Assembly: GCA_002724245.1 (NCBI GenBank)
Contig: PBOG01000018.1
Coordinates: 30,149-72,637, forward strand
Direction: 5' to 3'
Length of the DNA stretch: 42,489 bases
Source of the DNA: Planctomycetaceae bacterium
GTDB taxonomy: Bacteria; Planctomycetota; Planctomycetia; Pirellulales; Pirellulaceae
Below are positions 9,037 to 17,537 of the stretch, one piece after another (position 1 is the first letter of the stretch; every line of letters starts with the position of its first letter). The position numbers and the translations under genes are program-made. The notes beneath the pieces are model-generated. The model had not been told where the DNA came from, searched no databases, and saw only the letters and a program-made list of their open reading frames with translations.

Positions 9037-10119
9037 ATGGCGAAAAAGAAATCCAGTCAAACGCGCCCCCCTGCCGCCAGTAAAGAACGGCAGCGCACTC
9101 TCAACCGACTGGACCGTGAGCTGGTGAAGCTACTGAATCAGCGTGCTAAGGCATATCAACAGCTAGATAAAACTGGAGAACTTGCCAACGGCAACACCGT
9201 AGCAAACAGTATTACCGCGACGAATAAAGGCCCCCTCACAGCACAAACAATCGAAGCCATCTTTCGTGAATTGCACAGCGGTTGTACGCACCTGAGAGAG
9301 AACATTCGAGTCGCATTTTTGGGCCCCGTTTACAGTTACAGTCACATCGCCGCAATCAAACGCTTTGGCCAGAGCCATGAGCTGGTTCCCGTAGGCACCA
9401 TCGCAGCGGTGTTTGAGTCGGTGAATCGCGGCCAATGCCAATTCGGAATTGTGCCGATTGAAAATTCCACAGATGGCCGCGTCGTCGACACGCTGGAGAT
9501 GTTTGCTCGTTTACCCGTGAAAATCTGTGGCGAAGTCAATCTACACATCCACCATTTTTTGCTGTCACTTTCCCAACTTGCCGAAATCAAAGAGATTTAT
9601 AGCAAGCCACAAGCGCTGTCCCAGTGTCGGGGTTGGCTCGCGCGGCATATGCCAAGCAGCCGGCTTGTCGAAATGACAAGTACCGCAGCGGCCGCCCAAC
9701 TAGCAAGCGAAAAACCAGGGGCCGCGGCAATCGCAAGCCTGCAGGCGGGTATCAATTACGGTCTCCAGCCGGCTGCATCAAATATCGAGGATAACAAGAA
9801 CAACATCACACGATTTGCCGTTATTGGAGACGCATCTCCCAAACGAACAGGACACGATAAAACATCCCTGATGTTTCAGATCTCACATCAGCCGGGCGCG
9901 CTGGCCGACGTGATGGCGATCTTCAAACGGAATCGCCTGAACCTGACCTGGATCGAGTCGTTTCCCATGGCTGGTACACCAAATGAATACCTGTTCTTTG
10001 TCGAACTGGAAGGACATCAAAACGACGCGAAAGTCAAACGCTCTCTGACATCACTGGGAAAAAAGACCGTGCGCCTGGACGCATTGGGAAGCTACGGAAT
10101 TTCTCAGGCTGTGCAATAG
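9037..10119 (+). CDS. pheA: Prephenate dehydratase with N-terminal chorismate-mutase-like domain (P-protein type)
   Basis: Enzyme of phenylalanine synthesis that converts prephenate to phenylpyruvate. The 360-aa protein has a helical AroQ-like N-domain (about 19-85), a prephenate dehydratase domain (about 90-265) with PIENSTDG (140-147) and the catalytic TRF motif (258-260), and an ACT domain (about 275-355). Deviations are visible. The N-domain has NTVANSITATN where E. coli has the K39/D48/R51/E52 region, so mutase activity is doubtful. The dehydratase opening reads GPVYSYSH in place of the common GPxGTFSH. The ACT motif usually written ESRP is ESFP (307-310), which may weaken phenylalanine feedback. 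The frame is open further upstream, but the start is set at MAKKKSSQ, the ATG nearest the conserved region; an ATG 21 bases earlier is an alternative. tpiA follows 102 bases downstream. Confidence 0.88.
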   Translation: MAKKKSSQTRPPAASKERQRTLNRLDRELVKLLNQRAKAYQQLDKTGELANGNTVANSITATNKGPLTAQTIEAIFRELHSGCTHLRENIRVAFLGPVYSYSHIAAIKRFGQSHELVPVGTIAAVFESVNRGQCQFGIVPIENSTDGRVVDTLEMFARLPVKICGEVNLHIHHFLLSLSQLAEIKEIYSKPQALSQCRGWLARHMPSSRLVEMTSTAAAAQLASEKPGAAAIASLQAGINYGLQPAASNIEDNKNNITRFAVIGDASPKRTGHDKTSLMFQISHQPGALADVMAIFKRNRLNLTWIESFPMAGTPNEYLFFVELEGHQNDAKVKRSLTSLGKKTVRLDALGSYGISQAVQ

Positions 10120-10221
10120 CCTTTGCGACACGGCATCACACACGATGACCGACGCTTTAGCATTCGTAGAACGGCGTAACGCGCTGCGACAACGCCCCAT
10201 TCTTATTTCGAGGACAAAAAC

Positions 10222-10992
10222 GTGAAACGATTCCTGATTGCCGGAAACTGGAAGATGAACCTCAATCGCAGCGAGGCAGTACAATGGGGACAACAGGTGG
10301 CCAGTGCGATTGCTGAAGACCATCCCGTGGACGTCATCGCCTGCCCACCGAGTGTTTACCTGCACGCTACTGGCGACGCGTTAAGAGGTTCTCCTGTTTC
10401 TTTAGCCGCCCAGGATATGTATCACGAACCAAATGGAGCCTACACCGGCGAGATTAGCGCTGCCATGCTGGTCGACTTGGGTTGTCGGTACGTAGTGCTC
10501 GGACATAGCGAGCGGCGTCACATCCTGGGCGAGTCAAACGGCCTGGTCCAGCAAAAAGTACAGGCCGCGATCGCGGCCGAGCTGATCCCGATTGTTTGCG
10601 TCGGTGAGACGCTGGAACAACGGCAAGCAGGCCAAACTACGGACATTGTGCAAGAACAGGTGGCTGGTAGCCTGGGCGACCTCTCCCCCCAGCAGGTTTC
10701 TCAGTTGGTGATCGCCTACGAACCCGTCTGGGCTATTGGAACTGGACAAGTCGCAACACCCGAGCAGGCCGAAGAAGTGCATGCAGACCTTCGCACGATC
10801 CTGGAAAACCGTTACAATCACGAGGCTGCCACGCAAGTACGGATTCAATATGGTGGCAGTGTAAAACCTGAAAATGCCGCCGAGTTGCTCGCCCAACCAA
10901 ATGTCGACGGTGCTCTGGTCGGCGGCGCATCACTGAAAGCGGACAGCTTTCTGGGAATCGTGGAGGCAGCTGCAACCTGCCTGAACTCTTAG
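10222..10992 (+). CDS. tpiA: Triosephosphate isomerase
   Basis: Interconverts dihydroxyacetone phosphate and glyceraldehyde 3-phosphate in glycolysis and gluconeogenesis; a cytoplasmic TIM-barrel dimer. The 256-aa protein has the whole active site: Asn9/Lys11 in GNWKMN, His95 in GHSERR and the base Glu167 in AYEPVWAIGTG, which also forms the hinged loop 6. The phosphate-gripping QYGGSVK and GALVGGASL segments near the C-terminus are present as well. The start is GTG. An AGGA about 8 bases upstream supports it, and the conserved N-terminus leaves no room for a later start. secG follows about 250 bases later on the same strand, a frequent pairing in bacteria. Confidence 0.97.
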   Translation: MKRFLIAGNWKMNLNRSEAVQWGQQVASAIAEDHPVDVIACPPSVYLHATGDALRGSPVSLAAQDMYHEPNGAYTGEISAAMLVDLGCRYVVLGHSERRHILGESNGLVQQKVQAAIAAELIPIVCVGETLEQRQAGQTTDIVQEQVAGSLGDLSPQQVSQLVIAYEPVWAIGTGQVATPEQAEEVHADLRTILENRYNHEAATQVRIQYGGSVKPENAAELLAQPNVDGALVGGASLKADSFLGIVEAAATCLNS

Positions 10993-11239
10993 GGTTCGAG
11001 CAGTTGCAACCCCTGCTTCGCGGTGGCCCCAGTTCCCTGCAAACAATACCCGTGTAGTTAAAATCCTTTCACCTGGAATCGCAGCCGGTATGGTGTTCGT
11101 ACACTTTCCAACAAATCGCGACCCCGTGACCGGCGCCCTCGAATGATTGGTGTGCTTTTCAAAAAACGCCAACGATCGAAGCAATTCCTGGATCTTTTCA
11201 ACATTCAATCAACGTCGTGAAACACGGAGTGACGCACGC

Positions 11240-11716
11240 ATGTCAATCCTAGCGATTCAGTGGGTTTGGTGGTTTCGAAGCACAGGTGGCTTGCTGATGT
11301 GCGTGACGTCGCTGTTCTTGATTTGCCTGGTGCTGCTGCAGCGTGGACGGGGTGGCGGATTATCGGGTGCTTTCGGCGGGGCCGGTGGTCAAAGCGCCTT
11401 TGGCACCAAAGCGGCCGATGTCTTCACCAAATTCACCATCGGCACTGCGGCGGTCTGGATTGCACTCTGCATCGGATTGATTTTTGTTTCCAGCAGCAGC
11501 AGCAGCAGCTCCAGTTTCTCGAACTTCGACGCAGAACCCGACACAACTGCTGTCGGTACGTCTGAAACTGAAAACACCGATGCGGGCAACGCTCTGACTA
11601 ATCCCCTCTTGGAAGGCGCCGGAACCAGCGCACCGGACACCACACCCCCTAAGGGCAAAACTGCCGACAATCCCTCACAAAATGAGGCCACGCCGGAGAG
11701 CAGCGAGACTCCCTGA
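11240..11716 (+). CDS. secG: Preprotein translocase subunit SecG
   Basis: Small accessory subunit of the SecYEG export channel in the inner membrane. The 158-aa protein has two hydrophobic helices (about 16-34 and 66-83). They flank the signature cytoplasmic loop [16 protein letters not shown] (34-49). SecG is usually 70-110 aa; here a Ser run (84-92, encoded by a (CAG)6 tract) leads into a 65-residue acidic, Thr/Ser/Pro-rich tail. The open frame continues 31 codons upstream, but the start is placed at [11 protein letters not shown] because a GGAG lies about 10 bases before it and the helix begins soon after. It lies between tpiA and yicC. Confidence 0.93.
   Translation: MSILAIQWVWWFRSTGGLLMCVTSLFLICLVLLQRGRGGGLSGAFGGAGGQSAFGTKAADVFTKFTIGTAAVWIALCIGLIFVSSSSSSSSSFSNFDAEPDTTAVGTSETENTDAGNALTNPLLEGAGTSAPDTTPPKGKTADNPSQNEATPESSETP
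11491..11508. repeat. (CAG)6 microsatellite inside secG
   Basis: Six consecutive CAG units encode part of the Ser run that joins the second SecG helix to its tail. In-frame length variation here would leave the protein readable. Confidence 0.9.
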
Positions 11717-11725
11717 ATTCCGCAC

Positions 11726-11748
11726 CACATGCCAGACAGCGACATGTG
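11726..11748 (+). repeat. Inverted repeat downstream of secG
   Basis: CACATG (11726-11731) pairs with CATGTG (11743-11748) across an 11-base loop, beginning 10 bases past the secG stop. The sequence CTTTGTG follows. It could be a weak terminator, but the stem is short. Confidence 0.3.
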
Positions 11749-11920
11749 CTTTGTGTTGAACGCCGTGGGAACAGCAACTTGTTACGTCTACCAACTCCGC
11801 AAAACGCGATCGTGTAGCAAGAGGTTACCTGGCAAGCTGTCACACGCTGCCGGGCACCTGCAAATATATACTCAAACCAGGCGGGGTTAGTTGGCCCGCA
11901 AAACGTGGGAGTGTTTTCCG

Positions 11921-12805
11921 TTGCTACTGAGCATGACCGGACATGGCGAGTCGTACTATGAGTCCAACGAACAAAACGTTACGGTCGAAGTGCGCAGCGT
12001 CAATAATCGATACCTCAAAGTTAACGTCCGGGCAGGAGATACCCACGCCTCACTTGAGCCTCGCATCGAAACACTCGTCCGCGAGTTGATTCGTCGCGGC
12101 ACAATTCAAGTGTCTGTCAAGATCGAGCGCAGTACCTCTGGTAAAGACTACTCCCTCAACGAACAGATTCTTGGCGGATACCACTCGCAATTGGTCAAAT
12201 GGGCCGAGGGAACCGGCGCGTCATTCTCCGTCGACCTGGCGACGCTTTTGACCCTGCCAGGGGTCGTGGAAAACAGAACTCGCGACGACCTGAATTTGGA
12301 GGCAGAGTGGATCGTTCTCGAGCCAGTCATCCGTGAAGCGCTTGGCCGCTTGACCCAAATGCGCGCGGAAGAAGGTAGCGCGATGGCACTCGATCTGCGA
12401 ACCAACTGCCAGACGATTGCCGATCAGCTGGATGCCGTTTCAGCCCGAGCGCCTGATGTCGTTCGCGCCTACCACAGCCGCCTCACAGAACGCATCAACC
12501 AATGGCTCTCCGATTATGAAATTGAAATCAAAACCGTCGACATCGCCCGGGAACTGGGGCTGATTGCGGAACGCTGTGACATTTCCGAAGAAATTGTGCG
12601 GTTGCAAAGCCACCTGGAACAGTTCGATTCGATCTTGAATCAACCCGCCAACAACGGTCGCAAGCTGGAATTCGTGATTCAGGAGATGTTTCGCGAAGCC
12701 AATACCATAGGATCTAAAGCGAACGATTCAGAAATCTCAAAATACGTCATCGAAATGAAATCAGCGATTGAACGCATGCGAGAAATGATTCAGAATGCGG
12801 AGTAA
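11921..12805 (+). CDS. yicC: YicC family protein (putative endoribonuclease)
   Basis: Member of the YicC/YloC family, which has been linked to RNA degradation and stationary-phase survival. The 294-aa protein begins MLLSMTGHGES, the family's typical opening, then has the N-domain segment VEVRSVNNRYLKV. The C-terminal DUF1732 region has ERCDISEEIVRLQSHLEQF and GRKLEFVIQEMFREANTIG, both strongly conserved. I chose the TTG at 11921, because GGGAG (11907-11911) sits 9 bases upstream and the protein then starts as family members do. An upstream TTG at 11891 and an ATG at 11933 are alternatives. gmk follows after about 75 bases; yicC-gmk-rpoZ is a widespread gene order. Confidence 0.93.
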   Translation: MLLSMTGHGESYYESNEQNVTVEVRSVNNRYLKVNVRAGDTHASLEPRIETLVRELIRRGTIQVSVKIERSTSGKDYSLNEQILGGYHSQLVKWAEGTGASFSVDLATLLTLPGVVENRTRDDLNLEAEWIVLEPVIREALGRLTQMRAEEGSAMALDLRTNCQTIADQLDAVSARAPDVVRAYHSRLTERINQWLSDYEIEIKTVDIARELGLIAERCDISEEIVRLQSHLEQFDSILNQPANNGRKLEFVIQEMFREANTIGSKANDSEISKYVIEMKSAIERMREMIQNAE

Positions 12806-12880
12806 GTCAAATTTGAGTTGACCCGAATTCAGCCCGGCACTCGCTTCCCCCCCCGAAACCTCGGCCTCCCTCGAATTTGC

Positions 12881-13462
12881 ATGGAACTTGGAAATGGCAA
12901 ATTGGTGATTATTTCTGGACCTTCGGGTTCCGGAAAATCAACGGTAGTGCGTGGCCTCCTGGAAACCTGCGACCTGCCGCTGGTTGTCAGCGTATCCGCT
13001 ACGACCCGTGAACCGCGTACCGGGGAACGCAACGGCTTTGACTATCATTTCCTTAGCAAGGAGACCTTCGCGGAGCGACTCGCAGCCGGCGATTTCCTGG
13101 AATCCAAAGAGGTTTTCGGACGCGGGCACTGGTATGGAACGCTGCGTAGTGAGGTCCAGGCTGGCCTTTCCGACGGAAAGTGGGTAGTTTTGGAGATTGA
13201 CGTGGAAGGCGCTCTGGCGGTTTTAGAGGAAGTTCCAGACTGCATCACCATCTTTGTACACACCAATTCCCTGGATGAATTAGAGCGACGGTTGCGAAAC
13301 CGGAAAACGGACTCGGAAGCGTCAATCCGACGACGCCTCGAAGTCGCACAACACGAGTTGGACCAAAGGCATCAATACAAGCATGCCATCCTCAATCAGC
13401 GAGTGAATGACACTGTTCAGAAAGTCTGTGAAACGCTCGCACAATATGGAGAAAATACCTGA
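12881..13462 (+). CDS. gmk: Guanylate kinase
   Basis: Phosphorylates GMP (and dGMP) to GDP using ATP, in the cytoplasm. The 193-aa protein has the P-loop GPSGSGKS (13-20), the GMP-binding segment with STREPR-like TTREPRTGERNGFDY, then EVFGRGHWYGT and the VLEIDVEGAL strand. The length is near the usual 200-210 aa. The ATG at 12881 gives a start just before the first strand. The frame is open back to a TTG at 12818, which would add 21 Pro/Arg-rich residues; neither start has a strong ribosome binding site. The stop overlaps the next ATG by one base (TGATG), implying translational coupling. Confidence 0.95.
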   Translation: MELGNGKLVIISGPSGSGKSTVVRGLLETCDLPLVVSVSATTREPRTGERNGFDYHFLSKETFAERLAAGDFLESKEVFGRGHWYGTLRSEVQAGLSDGKWVVLEIDVEGALAVLEEVPDCITIFVHTNSLDELERRLRNRKTDSEASIRRRLEVAQHELDQRHQYKHAILNQRVNDTVQKVCETLAQYGENT

Positions 13463-13725
13463 TGCTGGAAGAGTTAAAAGAAGAAGAGATTGTCAATAAA
13501 CTCGGTGGTCGCTTCAAACTCTCAACCCTGATCCAAAAACGGCTCGTCCAGCTGAATGCGGGTAGCCGTGCACTCGTCGATCTCGACACGACCGACAAGA
13601 TGTCGGTCGTGCTGCAGGAAATCACTCAAGACAAGATCTTTCTGGATACTTCTAACGAAGTACGCGTCACAGGTGAGATGCCAGAGGGCGGTGACAGTCC
13701 CGAACTGGACCTGAACGATCTATGA
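13462..13725 (+). CDS. rpoZ: RNA polymerase omega subunit (RpoZ-like)
   Basis: Small subunit that helps fold and assemble the beta-prime subunit of RNA polymerase. The 87-aa protein has the expected size and helical N-terminus (IVNKLGGRFKLSTLIQKRLVQLNAGSRALV), resembling the omega core in which a helix after NRF is followed by a KRxxQL segment. Its C-terminus is acidic. Similarity to proteobacterial omega is modest; the call rests on this core and on the position directly after gmk. It overlaps gmk by one base (TGATG) and coaC by four bases (ATGA), so all three are probably translated together. Confidence 0.8.
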   Translation: MLEELKEEEIVNKLGGRFKLSTLIQKRLVQLNAGSRALVDLDTTDKMSVVLQEITQDKIFLDTSNEVRVTGEMPEGGDSPELDLNDL

Positions 13726-14267
13726 GCGGCCCGGAAATTATCGTTGGTGTGACCGGGGGAATTTCGGCCTATAAATCGGCAGATCTGGTCAGCCAACTTG
13801 TGCAATCAGGTGTACTCGTCAATGTTGTGATGACCGGGGCCGCCCAGGCTTTTATCGGCAAAGCGACATTTGCGGCTCTGAGCGGCCGGCCTGTCGTGGA
13901 CGAATTATTTGATAGTCAGCGACACCCGCTAGGGTCGCACATCACGTTGCCGGAACAATCACAGCTGCTTTGTATCGCTCCGGCGACCGCGGATTTCCTG
14001 TCCAAAGCCGTCAACGGGATCGCCGATGATCTGTTGTCGACACTCTATCTGGCATTTTCCGGACCTGTCGTCATGGCTCCGGCGATGAACTCATCCATGT
14101 GGTCACATCCGGCCGTGCAACGAAATGTCAAACAATTGCAAGAGGATGGTGTCCATCTCGTCGGCCCCGACGCTGGCTGGCTGAGCTGTCGCAGTCAGGG
14201 GTTGGGGCGCATGGCGGATCCCACCACGATTGCCAACGAAATCCAACTGCTACTGGATTCACGTTGA
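13722..14267 (+). CDS. coaC: Phosphopantothenoylcysteine decarboxylase (stand-alone CoaC flavoprotein)
   Basis: FMN-dependent decarboxylation of 4'-phosphopantothenoylcysteine to 4'-phosphopantetheine in coenzyme A synthesis. The 181-aa protein has the flavoprotein opening IIVGVTGGISAYKS, the active-site His73 (SHITL), the PAMN motif (120-123) and the substrate-clamp Cys156 in LSCRSQGLGRM. Most bacteria fuse this domain to the CoaB ligase in a protein of about 400 aa. Here the frame stops cleanly at the end of the CoaC domain and no CoaB sequence follows in the next 400 bases. Its start overlaps the rpoZ stop (ATGA). Homologous HFCD flavoproteins such as UbiX exist, but the His/PAMN/Cys trio favours CoaC. 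Confidence 0.9.
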   Translation: MSGPEIIVGVTGGISAYKSADLVSQLVQSGVLVNVVMTGAAQAFIGKATFAALSGRPVVDELFDSQRHPLGSHITLPEQSQLLCIAPATADFLSKAVNGIADDLLSTLYLAFSGPVVMAPAMNSSMWSHPAVQRNVKQLQEDGVHLVGPDAGWLSCRSQGLGRMADPTTIANEIQLLLDSR

Positions 14268-14676
14268 ACAAATTCGTATGAGGTCCACGTCAATGCCCGG
14301 TATCGAATGCGCGAGTGTTTACCGTGCCCGGCAAAGGCACGTGCAGAGGACCTGGCAAGCCTGCCGCGAGTTCCATACCGGAAAAAGATACCTGAACAGT
14401 AACGGCGCAACTTTCATCTCGGTCGTAGCCCCACACCTGCCCGAAACTAGTTCAAATCGCTAGTTGGGACGGCAAGTCAAGAATCTAATCCACCCAAGAG
14501 ACCATTCTCCCAATGCGTGATTTTCGGCCTATGGTGATTTTCGACAAGCTTTGCTCAACGCTTCAACTACTCCAACGCATTTGACACCAACACATTGACA
14601 TTTCCTGGCCCAGGCGAAACAGTTCAGAGCGACCGGTAACTCCCGACAAGCATTGCGTAGAGAGAGCTTCTCCATC
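14268..14676. other. Intergenic region between coaC and the HemG/HemY-type gene
   Basis: About 410 bases without a supported gene. One short inverted repeat is visible: AACTAG (14445-14450) and CTAGTT (14460-14465) with a 9-base loop. A 77-codon open frame here has no recognisable content. The promoter of the oxidase gene should lie in the distal half. Confidence 0.5.
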
Positions 14677-16089
14677 GTGCAACAACGTCCCAAACAAATC
14701 GCGGTTATCGGGGGAGGTATCTCTGGGCTATCCGCAGCCCATCATCTGCAAGAGCTCGACTCGCATTGTCGCATCACTCTGTTTGAAGCATCAGATCGGA
14801 TCGGAGGCGTCATCCGCTCTGAACAACAGGCTGATTGCCTTGTTGATCGCGGTGCTGACATGTTCACGACTCGTGACCCGTGGGCTCTCGATCTATGCCA
14901 GCGTATCGATTTTGACCAACAGCTGATTTCAACCAATGCCAAACAACGGCGCGCGTTTGTCGTTCACCGTGGCAAGCTCTGCGAAGTACCTCCCGGCTTT
15001 ACTCTGATGAGTCCGTCACGTATTTATCCGGTACTGCGTACGCCGCTCCTGTCCTGGAAAGGAAAACTCCGACTTGCCGCCGAGTTACTGGTACCGCGAA
15101 AGAAGGACCAGATGGACGAAAGCCTGAAGGCAATGGCAACACGACGTTTTGGTAAAGAAGCATACGAGCGACTGATTCAACCACTCATCGGGGGTATTTA
15201 TACCGCCGATCCACAAAAGCTGAGCATGGCAGCCACCATGCCTCAGTTTGCCGAAATGGAACGTGAATTCGGCAGTCTGATTCGCGGTGTCCGAAAAGCA
15301 GCCCGGCACAATACGTCCGCCAGTGGTGCGCGTTACGGGATGTTTGTCGCGCCCCGGGGTGGCATGACCGACCTGGTGAATGCCATCGCCGCCCGCCTTC
15401 CAGCCAATACCATACGACGCCAGCAAACCATTTCACGAGTACAGCGGACGGCAACCGGCTGGGAACTACACACCAGCCAACCACAACAGTCACAGATGTT
15501 CGATGGTGTGATTGTAGCAATACCCGCCTTCCGAGCAGCCGACCTTCTGGCAGACAATCACCGGGAACTCACCACACGGTTACGCTCAATTCCCTACGCC
15601 AGCGCCGTCGTAGCGGCATTGGTTTATCGCCGTGAACAAATCAAACACGCCCTCAACGGCTTTGGCTTTGTCGTTCCGCAATGCGAAGGGCGAAAGGTTC
15701 TGGCTGCCAGTTTCTCACACGTGAAATTTTCCGGGCGGGCGCCGCAAGACCTGGCATTGATTCGAGTTTTCCTGGGTGGTGCACTACAACCACAACTGCT
15801 CGACCTCGCAGACCACGAACTGGAACAGATTGCCCGCGCCGAGTTGAACGAGTTAATCGGCGCGCAAGGGGAACCCATTGCCAGCCAGTCGGTACGTTGG
15901 CGACAGGCGATGCCACAATACCATGTGGGCCACCTGGAACTCGTGGACAAAATCGAACAGACAGTTGCTACTTTGCCCGGACTGGAACTCGCGGGCAATG
16001 CATACCGCGGCGTTGGAATTCCATTCTGTATTCGCAGCGGAGAACAAGCGGCCGAGAGACTACTCACCTACTGCAATCAGGCACTCTGA
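14677..16089 (+). CDS. HemG/HemY-type porphyrinogen oxidase
   Basis: FAD-dependent oxidase of late haem synthesis that converts protoporphyrinogen IX, or coproporphyrinogen III in the alternative pathway, to the porphyrin. The 470-aa protein has the FAD dinucleotide-binding motif VIGGGISGLSAAHHL (GxGxxG at 12-17). FEASDRIGGVIRS, the family segment GGIYTADPQKLSM and the C-terminal GVGIPFCIRSGEQAAERL are also present. Length is typical. I take the GTG at 14677, preceded by AGAGAG; a TTG 24 bases earlier is possible. No haem genes are adjacent, so substrate choice cannot be read from context. It is convergent with the transporter downstream. Confidence 0.92.
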   Translation: MQQRPKQIAVIGGGISGLSAAHHLQELDSHCRITLFEASDRIGGVIRSEQQADCLVDRGADMFTTRDPWALDLCQRIDFDQQLISTNAKQRRAFVVHRGKLCEVPPGFTLMSPSRIYPVLRTPLLSWKGKLRLAAELLVPRKKDQMDESLKAMATRRFGKEAYERLIQPLIGGIYTADPQKLSMAATMPQFAEMEREFGSLIRGVRKAARHNTSASGARYGMFVAPRGGMTDLVNAIAARLPANTIRRQQTISRVQRTATGWELHTSQPQQSQMFDGVIVAIPAFRAADLLADNHRELTTRLRSIPYASAVVAALVYRREQIKHALNGFGFVVPQCEGRKVLAASFSHVKFSGRAPQDLALIRVFLGGALQPQLLDLADHELEQIARAELNELIGAQGEPIASQSVRWRQAMPQYHVGHLELVDKIEQTVATLPGLELAGNAYRGVGIPFCIRSGEQAAERLLTYCNQAL

Positions 16090-16179
16090 AAACAACCCGC
16101 GGCCTCTGCCCGGCATGAGCGCATGTGTCCCCTGAAAACGTAATGGCAGGCCTCGCTCCCTGCATTCGAGCAGGCCGCC

Positions 16180-17172
16180 TCAGTGATCCCCCGCATAGTA
16201 CGGTTCAATGTGCACAACGACGTCCTGCACTGCAGGCCATTCCGTACGAATTCGTGCGCGAACGTGCTGGGCAATGACATGCGCGTTGCGGACTGTCGCG
16301 TCGGGGTCAACCTCCACATCGATATCAACGTGGGCATCAGGGCCTGCGTTTTGAATACGAATCTTCTCGACCTCCAGGACACCGGGAACCTCAACAGCTG
16401 CGCGTTGGACCAAATCGAACCACTTCGCTTCGGGAATGCGGTCCATTAACTGATGCAGGTTCTCTCGCGCCGCCACAATTCCTAATACAATCATCATGGC
16501 TGCCAGCAACATAGCAAAGAGATGGTCGATCAACAGACTCAGGTCTTGCCATCCGAAGCCAGGCGCCATAGTAGCCACCAGCAAGCCAACAGCCGCCAAC
16601 AAACTGGAAATCGCGTCGATGCGGTAATGCGTTGCCTCAGCAACCAGTGCCGCACTATTTTCTCGCTTGCCGATTCGAGAAATCCAACGATAGCTGACTT
16701 CCAGCAATAAGGCCGCCAAAGCCGGAATCGCACAAGCCCAAACTGTCACGACACCGACCGCTGGCTCCACCACGGCTGAAAACAGCTGCTGCCCGAACAA
16801 ATAGCAGCCCACCAGGGAAATCAACAACGCCAGCTGCAAGCCAGCCAAGGGCTCGTAGCGGCCATGTCCAAAAGGATGTTCTCGATCGGGCGGCCGTTGC
16901 GCAAGGCGAATGGCAACAACGATGGATAGACTCGCCACCACGTCAGCAATCGTCGCCAGCGCATCGACCAACAAAACGGAGTAACGCCAATAACTGAAGC
17001 CTGCCAACTCAATCACAATAATCAGGAGCCGCACGCCGACTCCCAAAAAAGCAACTCGTGTCAAACGATGGGTTCTTTCACGCCGTTCGTGCTGGATTTC
17101 ATCCGGAACACGAACGGGATCCGGAAATGTTTCGGCGTTCAGGCTGTCGCTGCTGCCAGGATACTCTTGCAT
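16180..17172 (-). CDS. Cation diffusion facilitator (CDF) family transporter
   Basis: Inner-membrane proton-coupled exporter of divalent metals. The 330-aa protein has a charged N-terminal segment (about 1-35), six predicted helices and a C-terminal cytoplasmic domain (about 245-325) with the ferredoxin-like metal-sensing fold (VPGVLEVEKIRIQNAGPDAHVDIDVEV). HPFGHGRYEPLAGL is a family hallmark. The helix-5 metal site THYRID keeps the HxxxD pair. The helix-2 site reads DALATIAD, where the family usually has DSxHSxxD or DSLVD, so the first ligand (His/Asp) is Ala. Metal specificity is therefore uncertain. An ATG 192 bases upstream is in frame but adds a non-conserved stretch; the start is set at MQEYPGSSD. 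Confidence 0.9.
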   Translation of the reverse strand: MQEYPGSSDSLNAETFPDPVRVPDEIQHERRERTHRLTRVAFLGVGVRLLIIVIELAGFSYWRYSVLLVDALATIADVVASLSIVVAIRLAQRPPDREHPFGHGRYEPLAGLQLALLISLVGCYLFGQQLFSAVVEPAVGVVTVWACAIPALAALLLEVSYRWISRIGKRENSAALVAEATHYRIDAISSLLAAVGLLVATMAPGFGWQDLSLLIDHLFAMLLAAMMIVLGIVAARENLHQLMDRIPEAKWFDLVQRAAVEVPGVLEVEKIRIQNAGPDAHVDIDVEVDPDATVRNAHVIAQHVRARIRTEWPAVQDVVVHIEPYYAGDH

Positions 17173-17537
17173 AGGTTTCAAGCATGCACTTGGAAGCACA
17201 GTTTTGACAATCCATCGCATCTGTTTTCGACTATGCAAAATCGTGCAGCGCGTCACCCACCTCGCCCGTCCCTCAGCTGGATAGCTGGCCCCAGGTGCAC
17301 CGCATGATCGGCGTGCGGGCCCAGCGCGGTGGATGTGGAAACCGTACGATGTGCTGCCATCCAAAAGTTTGACGAGCCAGATGAGGAGCGATAGGATGAG
17401 GCGCGCATGCCAGGTCGGGAACTCGCGAGGTGCTGTGTTTTCCCGCGTGGGATCCCGTGATTTCCACGGTACAGGTGCATAAGGAAGAGACCTGCGTGCA
17501 CCGATCCGATCGGGAACTCCAACTTGAGTGACTGGTG
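17173..17537. other. Divergent intergenic region, transporter/GNAT
   Basis: About 365 bases between divergent genes, with no supported coding sequence. It should carry both promoters, but I could not pick a convincing pair of boxes. Short open frames here lack recognisable protein content. Confidence 0.5.

Noticed and set aside
14230-14463. A 77-codon frame overlapping the end of coaC
   Set aside because: It has no similarity to known families, is out of frame with coaC and has no start signal.
16150-16185. Candidate bidirectional terminator between the HemG/HemY-type gene and the transporter (GGCCTCG...CGAGCAGGCC)
   Set aside because: The stem needs a 3-base bulge, is only 7 pairs long and has no T-run on either side.
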